Positions 58,851 through 64,000 of a stretch of DNA of 64,000 nt are shown one piece after another. The stretch's first letter is position 1. Each line of letters opens with the position of its first letter. Position numbers and translations under genes: made by a program. The notes beneath the pieces were generated by a model, which searched no databases, had not been told where the DNA came from, and was given only the letters and a program-made list of their open reading frames with translations. Source of the DNA: Acanthochlamys bracteata (taxonomy: Eukaryota > Streptophyta > Magnoliopsida > Pandanales > Velloziaceae); NCBI GenBank assembly GCA_019914995.1, contig CM034131.1, forward strand, positions 3,566,501 to 3,630,500, written 5' to 3'.

Positions 58851-59849
58851 TGGAGAGTCAAGTTCTGTTTCTCTTGAGTTGTTGCTTTTAATTAAAATTC
58901 TTGTTCCGAACTCGACAGAATTTGATAAAGAAAGAGAGATAGAGAGCAAAGAAGGGGGGAGCACAGCAATCAGAGCTACGAATCTGAATGTTGGATGATC
59001 AAACAGAATCGCAGAGTGCAGTCGTTTAATCAAGGAAATACGCTGCGACTTCAGGAGCTGTTAAGAAGTTGCTGCATAGGGACAGATTGTCGATCTGGAC
59101 TTTACAGATTTGTCTTTTAAAATTTATGATTATTTCATTCAATTGGATAAGCATATAAATTTTATGCACTTGTAATACATTTTTTTAATTTAGTTAAAGA
59201 TTGATTTCAAATGATTACAAGTTAAATTATATATGTTTTGCATGTAGGTAAAGAAGAAAAAGAAAAAAAAGAAGAAAGTAAAACTATTAGGTTTTGTTAC
59301 ACTAAAGCCTACAATCAGCCAGCCCACAAGAAACAAAATTAAGAGAAGTCAACTAAAGAAGTTTTAAAGAACACTGAGAGTTCTTATCTTTCAAGGGAGC
59401 ACAATTCGAAGGAAAAAATCTTACACAATTCAGAAAGAAAAAATCCTACACTAGGCTACCCTTTGGAAGAATTTTCTTTTCAAATTTCTTTTCACACTCT
59501 TCTCCATAAATCTCTCTTCCAGTCAATCTCTCCAGCTAAAGTTTCACTTCAAATTTATTTTCTTTTATTTTTTTAGAAAATAATCCTGCAGAATTTGAAG
59601 AAATCTTGAGGTTTTTTTCAAATTTTAAAGAGTTATCAGATTATAAATAAAGTCGGAGCAGTAAGGAAGATCATATTCAGATCAAAACATAATAAATCCA
59701 TAGTAGGCATCAACATAAAGACACAATCCATTCAGACTAAGAGTTGCCGTGGATTTCAGATTAAGAAATTACAGAGCTACTATATCATAGAGAGCTACCA
59801 TGTTTGCTTTTCTTAAACTCGTATTTATATCATACAATAATATTGTGTG
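58851..59849. other. Unclassified repeat-like DNA
   Basis: No gene recognised; 59220-59290 is A-rich. It joins directly to the 0.75-kb repeats at 59850 and may belong to the same larger element. Confidence 0.35.
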
Positions 59850-60605
59850 TAATTTTTGAATACTGACTAAACATTCTAAATTGAAGTTAAGAATGAAACT
59901 TTAATAAATTTGATTTAATTCTTGAATATTATGTGATGTATGAGTTGTCGATTTGATTGTGAGTTATTAGATCTTAAATAGAAGAATGTTTATGTGTTAA
60001 GTTTGTATGTCTGATCAAAATTAAATTTGATATCTAAATTATTTTATTAATTGTGTTCGTAAGGACCTATCCGAGCATGACTTATCAATCACCTGAGTAA
60101 TAACTTTAGTTAGTATTTACTGGACGAAAGTGAATGCAATTATATGATTATGATTTCATAGGACTTAGTGCATCTGTATGAATTTATAAACAATAAGTGA
60201 GTGTAAAATTAAACATAGGTAATTTTAAACTAGATTAAAAGTTAAAATCACAATTACAAATCGTGCTTAAATTTTGGACCAAAATGTTAGGTAGAAAACT
60301 TCACAATCATCATTATTTATTATTAAATTTACTTAAGAATAAATTGAAGATATCATTGGTGATTTCAAGCCTCCGGTTCTTATCATCTTTTTTTTTCACA
60401 ATATATACTTTATTTCACTATCCTAGTTTTGATACACTTTTGATTAAAATAAAGTATTAGACAGTTTCATCTAGATTGGAGTAGCAATAATGACTGTAGA
60501 ACAAACTCATGATCTGTGTTATGGTAGATGAGAATCATGCACTTGAGGGATTAATTAGGATAAAAATATCTGAGTTTTTCTTAGCTAATTATAGCCTTAA
60601 TCAAA
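59850..60605 (+). repeat. Interspersed 0.75-kb repeat, copy 2
   Basis: Same landmarks and order as 7287-8060. It ends TTTTTCTTAGCTAATT and is followed at once by copy 3 in the same direction. Confidence 0.6.
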
Positions 60606-61225
60606 TTGCATTGTGTGTAATAGCATGAGTAGCTAAACCCGTATTCTAGAATTTTATGATGAAAACTTACTCTAATTTTATTGAATTTTTGAACATGTTA
60701 TGATAAATAATTATCTAATGAATTTTAATCTTTAAGTTTATTACTGTATAGGTGTGTGAATTTGATGTATAAAATATCTTATAATTATATTTGCGAAGAC
60801 TAATTGCATCATAATATGAGATTTTCAATTTAATGATAATTATAATTAGTATTTTCTGAATCAAAGTACACGTAATCGTATGTTTTGATTTCAGGAGATT
60901 TTAATGCATCTCTAATTTAATTTTACGTTAGATCAAAATTAAAATGAATTAGAAGTATGTTATTGTACACTGGTTAACATCATAATTAAAAATGTGGCAT
61001 AAAGAATTGTACCAAAGTATTAGGTAAAAGATTTTCATAATAATCAATAATAATCATCAGTAATTTTCCGCTTTATAAAATTAACTATTTGTTTGTCAAA
61101 TTTTGATTTTTCCTTGCATTTTATTTTGTGTGGTCGGTTTGCATCAAAGATATCATAAGTCCTTTTAGATCAAACATGTAATTTACTATATCTTAGACAA
61201 CAACCTTGTATTTGCAAGATATATG
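60606..61225 (+). repeat. Interspersed 0.75-kb repeat, copy 3 (tandem with copy 2)
   Basis: More diverged. Shared landmarks include GAGTAGCTAAA, the TTATTGAATTTTTGAACATG analogue, GTATAAAATATCTTATAATT, TTTCTGAATCAAAGTA, GATTTCAGGAGATTTTAATG and AGTATTAGGTAAAAGATTTTC. Confidence 0.5.
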
Positions 61226-61431
61226 ATAGAACTTTAAACATTTTCTAAATTATTTTACGGTGTATTTCACTTACATGAAACTCACTTTTTTTCACTAAAA
61301 TTTGAATTTGAACTCACATTATATGTTTCAGTTTATTCCAAACTCATCACTAATCAACTTTTTTCCAAATTCAGTTTCACGAAACTTAGTTGCTAAAAGA
61401 CACCCTTAGCCTCATTAAAAACGACAAAATC

Positions 61432-62876
61432 TGTTAGGTTTTTCTGTAAGATTAACTCAAGAGGGGAGGGGTGAATCGAGTTAGTTAATAAAAATTTTTG
61501 TCAAGTTTAGTTATCCTACTAGTAGCAGGCTTACAGCCGGCTGTGTCAATTCTGTAACCTGCAGACAGAGAGAGTTAGAGTGTTTACTGACATATGTAAA
61601 AAGGATAGTACTCAGGATATTTAACGTGGTTCGGCAAACCCCTTTGCCTACATCTACGGTCGCTCTATCACCAGAGCTAAAGCTTCACAAAACATTTAAT
61701 AAGCTACAAATACACCAAGAGCAAAGTGCTTCACCAAGCACACTTACTCTTACCGGATTTCTTCACCAAGACAACCCCTAACAGCCTACTGGACACACCT
61801 GTCCCTCTGGCTGATTTGCTAGCTTTATTACAAGGTCTAAGAACTTTCACCAAGCTTCACCTGAGTTTCCTTTCCCGGTGCCCGCAGCACCACCTTCACA
61901 AAGTCAGTAATAGGTTACAAGAAAATAAACAGAAATTGAGCACAGGATCTATCTCATGAGGATTATGTGTTCATGAAGTGTTTCTAATGAGATGATCAGA
62001 GAGGTTGCTGAGAGAGATTTCTTCAGTGTGATTAGCAACAAGATTTTTGTTGTTTGCGTAGAGTAGTAGAGTTCTTGAATGTCTCTGTTTTGCTTGTGTT
62101 CTCTCTCTCTCTTCTTTTTCTTTGTTGCTCTGTCTCCCTTCTTATAGTGTTTCGTCTCTGTGCAGGAACCGTTGAAGAACGTTGCCGTTGGCGCTCTTTT
62201 CCATTGGTGGTTCTTCACGTTAGAGAGGAGCAGATTTGCCCAGCGGTTAATCAACCGCTTCCTTAATTGCTTTCGGTTGTCTTTTGTGCAATGTCTCTAT
62301 AACATTAAATGCATTTTAAAAATTTGAATTTGCCGCTAGTGATTAGAAGCTTAATTTAGCTAAATTGCTGTCTGAAACAAAAGAGCTGAGTTGGCTTGTC
62401 TATATTTAATGCATTGCTGGTTAACTGCTTGATTTGATTAGAGATCTTGACTTGTATAATGTGCTTTCTTCCCTTGATTATAGAGCTTTCCCTTTCTGTG
62501 AAAAGGAAGATGATTTTTGCTCGTTGTAGATCTTCTATTTGAATTGCTTCAGTGCGTTGTGAGTCCAGAGGATTTTCGAAGCAAGGAGAGTTTTGTTGCC
62601 GTTGAACCCAAAGCTCTGTTTTGAAAAAGAGAAGTCTTCTTGTGCTTCAGTGGTTAAGCAGCTAACTGCAATGTGATTATGGCATCCTCTGTTCCGTATG
62701 CTGTTTAATTTTTAGTAGCATAACAGTTGGCTGCATGATGGCTGTTATTGTCTGCTGTAAATAAAGTGATCTTTGTTTGTCTAATCCTGCAGAACTTGAT
62801 TTTATATTATTAGTTTAATATAAATCATAGTTCTTAATTCTTTGTTATCATCAAAATTATTTTCATAGTTCCAACA
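61432..62876 (-). repeat. 3' LTR of a SIRE/Maximus-like copia element
   Basis: 1445 bp. In element sense (minus strand) it starts TGTTGGAACTATG and ends AAAAACCTAACA. A purine tract stands directly before its start. Long LTRs of about 1-1.5 kb, the AACGTGGTTCGGC passage and the GATGATAACAAAG start are typical of this copia lineage. The element continues beyond the window, so the 5' LTR and target duplication cannot be seen. Confidence 0.8.
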
Positions 62877-63130
62877 ATCTCCCCCTTTTTGATGATGACA
62901 AATAAATTAAGAATTATTAATTTGTGTTTTCACAAGCCATAATTTGGAATTGAAAATTGCCATACCTGTGCATGACTCCCCCTCAATTGGTGCATCTATT
63001 TTATTTACCTGTACATGACTCATGGCTCCCCCTCAATTTGAGCCATGTAATAGCACTTGTATGCCATCATGTAATAGCAATAATTCTTTCTCCTAATTTT
63101 CTCCCCCTTTGTCATCTCAAAAAGTTGGTA
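62877..63130 (-). promoter_or_regulatory. Polypurine tract plus repeated tract-like motifs of the SIRE-like element
   Basis: The minus strand reads TCATCATCAAAAAGGGGGAGAT immediately before the LTR (62877 on). The interior repeats similar tracts: TTGAGGGGGAGTCATG (about 62965-62990), TTGAGGGGGAGCCATG (about 63022-63042) and ATGACAAAGGGGGAGAA (about 63100-63115). Several such motifs ahead of the 3' LTR are a feature of this lineage. Confidence 0.75.
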
Positions 63131-63282
63131 TAAAATGTAATATAACTAAAAACTTAACATTAAGAGCACAGTCAAACATAGCGAATGATAAGTAGTACGT
63201 CAAGGCAGTGGTAAATAAATATCCAAACATAGACATTAAAAGCAGTGGTAAGTAAGCAAACTAAGCCTAATCAAAGTTTAAC

Positions 63283-64000
63283 TAAATGTTTTCGCGCCTA
63301 GAGGATGTCCTACAGCCAGGAGGTCGATGGCGTTGATGCTTAGGTTTTGCTGCAGAGGATTGAGGAAGTATCACTATATTCTCATTAAGAAAGGCTTGGG
63401 TGCTGGAGGCTGATTTATGAGCCTTGCGTTTTAAGTTTTTGCGTTTAGGGGGTAAGCTAGGAACGTTTGAGTGAGCTGATGGAGGGTCAGAGATAGGAGG
63501 TTCAGTGGTGAGGCGTTCACAAGGTATTTCTAGTGGAGCTTCAGATTGAGTCTCTGTTGGGGGCTCTTGGGATAAGGGTTCCTCTTGTAGAGGGTTGCAT
63601 AGATGGTGATGGAAAGTGGCTCAGCTCCGTGGTCCGGTTCTCAAGTGGCTGCTTCAACTGTGCACTCAGTGGGTGACTCCATATGCAGTGGATGCTCAGT
63701 GGCATTATCTGGAGTGCAGAGTGTTCATTTTTGTCTATGTCTGGGTGATCTGCATCCTTCCTTACATACTTCTAGGCCTTGGCACTTTCAGATTTGGAGT
63801 CTTCTTGGGCAGTCTTGTTTTTGGGGTGCTCTGACTGGCAGATTGCTTCTTTGAGTTGTTCAAAGGTGGTGTTCAGCTTTTTGATTTCTTTTGTCTGCTC
63901 CAAAATGGCATTGTAGATGTTCGTGAGGCACTCAGTCAGTGGAGCCAATGTAGCATTAGTGGAGCTAGTGTCAGCTGGAGGGTACTTGGATACTAATTTT
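63283..64000 (-). pseudogene. 3' (envelope-like region) open frame of the SIRE-like element, window-truncated
   Basis: Minus strand, between pol (outside the window) and the 3' LTR, where this lineage carries an extra envelope-like frame. From the window edge one frame encodes a coiled-coil-like stretch (TNIYNAILEQTKEIKKL with Leu/Ile heptads) and ends at a TAG near 63775. A second frame carries a Pro/Glu-rich segment ending in a basic tail (LPPKRKNLKRKAHKS, then SSRRENI and stop near 63283), with a TGA near 63625 ahead of it. It is probably a broken frame. No membrane segment was seen. The assignment rests mainly on position. Confidence 0.5.

Overview
The window is plant nuclear DNA, most likely from a woody dicot. 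The reasons are spliced genes with GT-AG introns (and one GC-AG intron), long AT-rich intergenic stretches, plant-type Ty1/copia and Ty3/gypsy retrotransposons primed by initiator-Met tRNA, and plant-specific gene families. I cannot name the species. No bacterial operons, rRNA, CRISPR or convincing tRNA genes were seen.

Five host loci can be supported. (1) 12335-13708 (-): an intronless 457-aa serine-rich protein of a conserved but uncharacterised plant family. (2) 15084-19849 (-): an AKR2-type ankyrin-repeat gene, the cytosolic factor for chloroplast outer-envelope proteins. It carries at least two single-base frameshifts and a striking 84-bp tandem amplification of its intron 2/exon 3 splice acceptor. 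(3) 22603-29531 (-): an intact 12-exon ClpD/ERD1 chloroplast Hsp100 chaperone; the exons join to exactly 950 codons plus stop. (4) 40719-44956 (+): an intact 13-exon membrane protein of the heparan-alpha-glucosaminide N-acetyltransferase (HGSNAT) family, 448 aa. (5) 51168-51551 (+): a 127-aa serine-rich protein with a CVCSPTTHPGSFKCRLH motif and two ABRE elements upstream.

Most of the rest is transposable-element sequence. 2568-3422 is a non-autonomous hAT-type element with an exact 8-bp target duplication. About 4.3-9.9 kb is a decayed copia element interrupted by another repeat. Three copies of one terminal-repeat miniature retrotransposon (TRIM) lie at 3.8, 34.8 and 48.6 kb; the middle one has an exact 5-bp duplication. 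45724-47016 has long inverted repeats like a Mutator-type element. 51.8-58.85 kb is a three-part nest: an old gypsy fragment split by a solo LTR (duplication CAACA) and by a full-length chromodomain gypsy element (two 432-bp LTRs, duplication TCGTT). 61432 to the window end is the 3' part of a SIRE/Maximus-like copia element. An AT-rich inverted-repeat miniature element occurs about ten times, including in the 5' flanks of four of the five genes.

The genes do not form a pathway. ClpD and AKR2 both serve chloroplast protein homeostasis, but their adjacency is probably coincidental. The most unusual object is the AKR2 locus, where identical 84-bp units create four in-frame candidate 3' splice sites in a gene that otherwise looks to be decaying.
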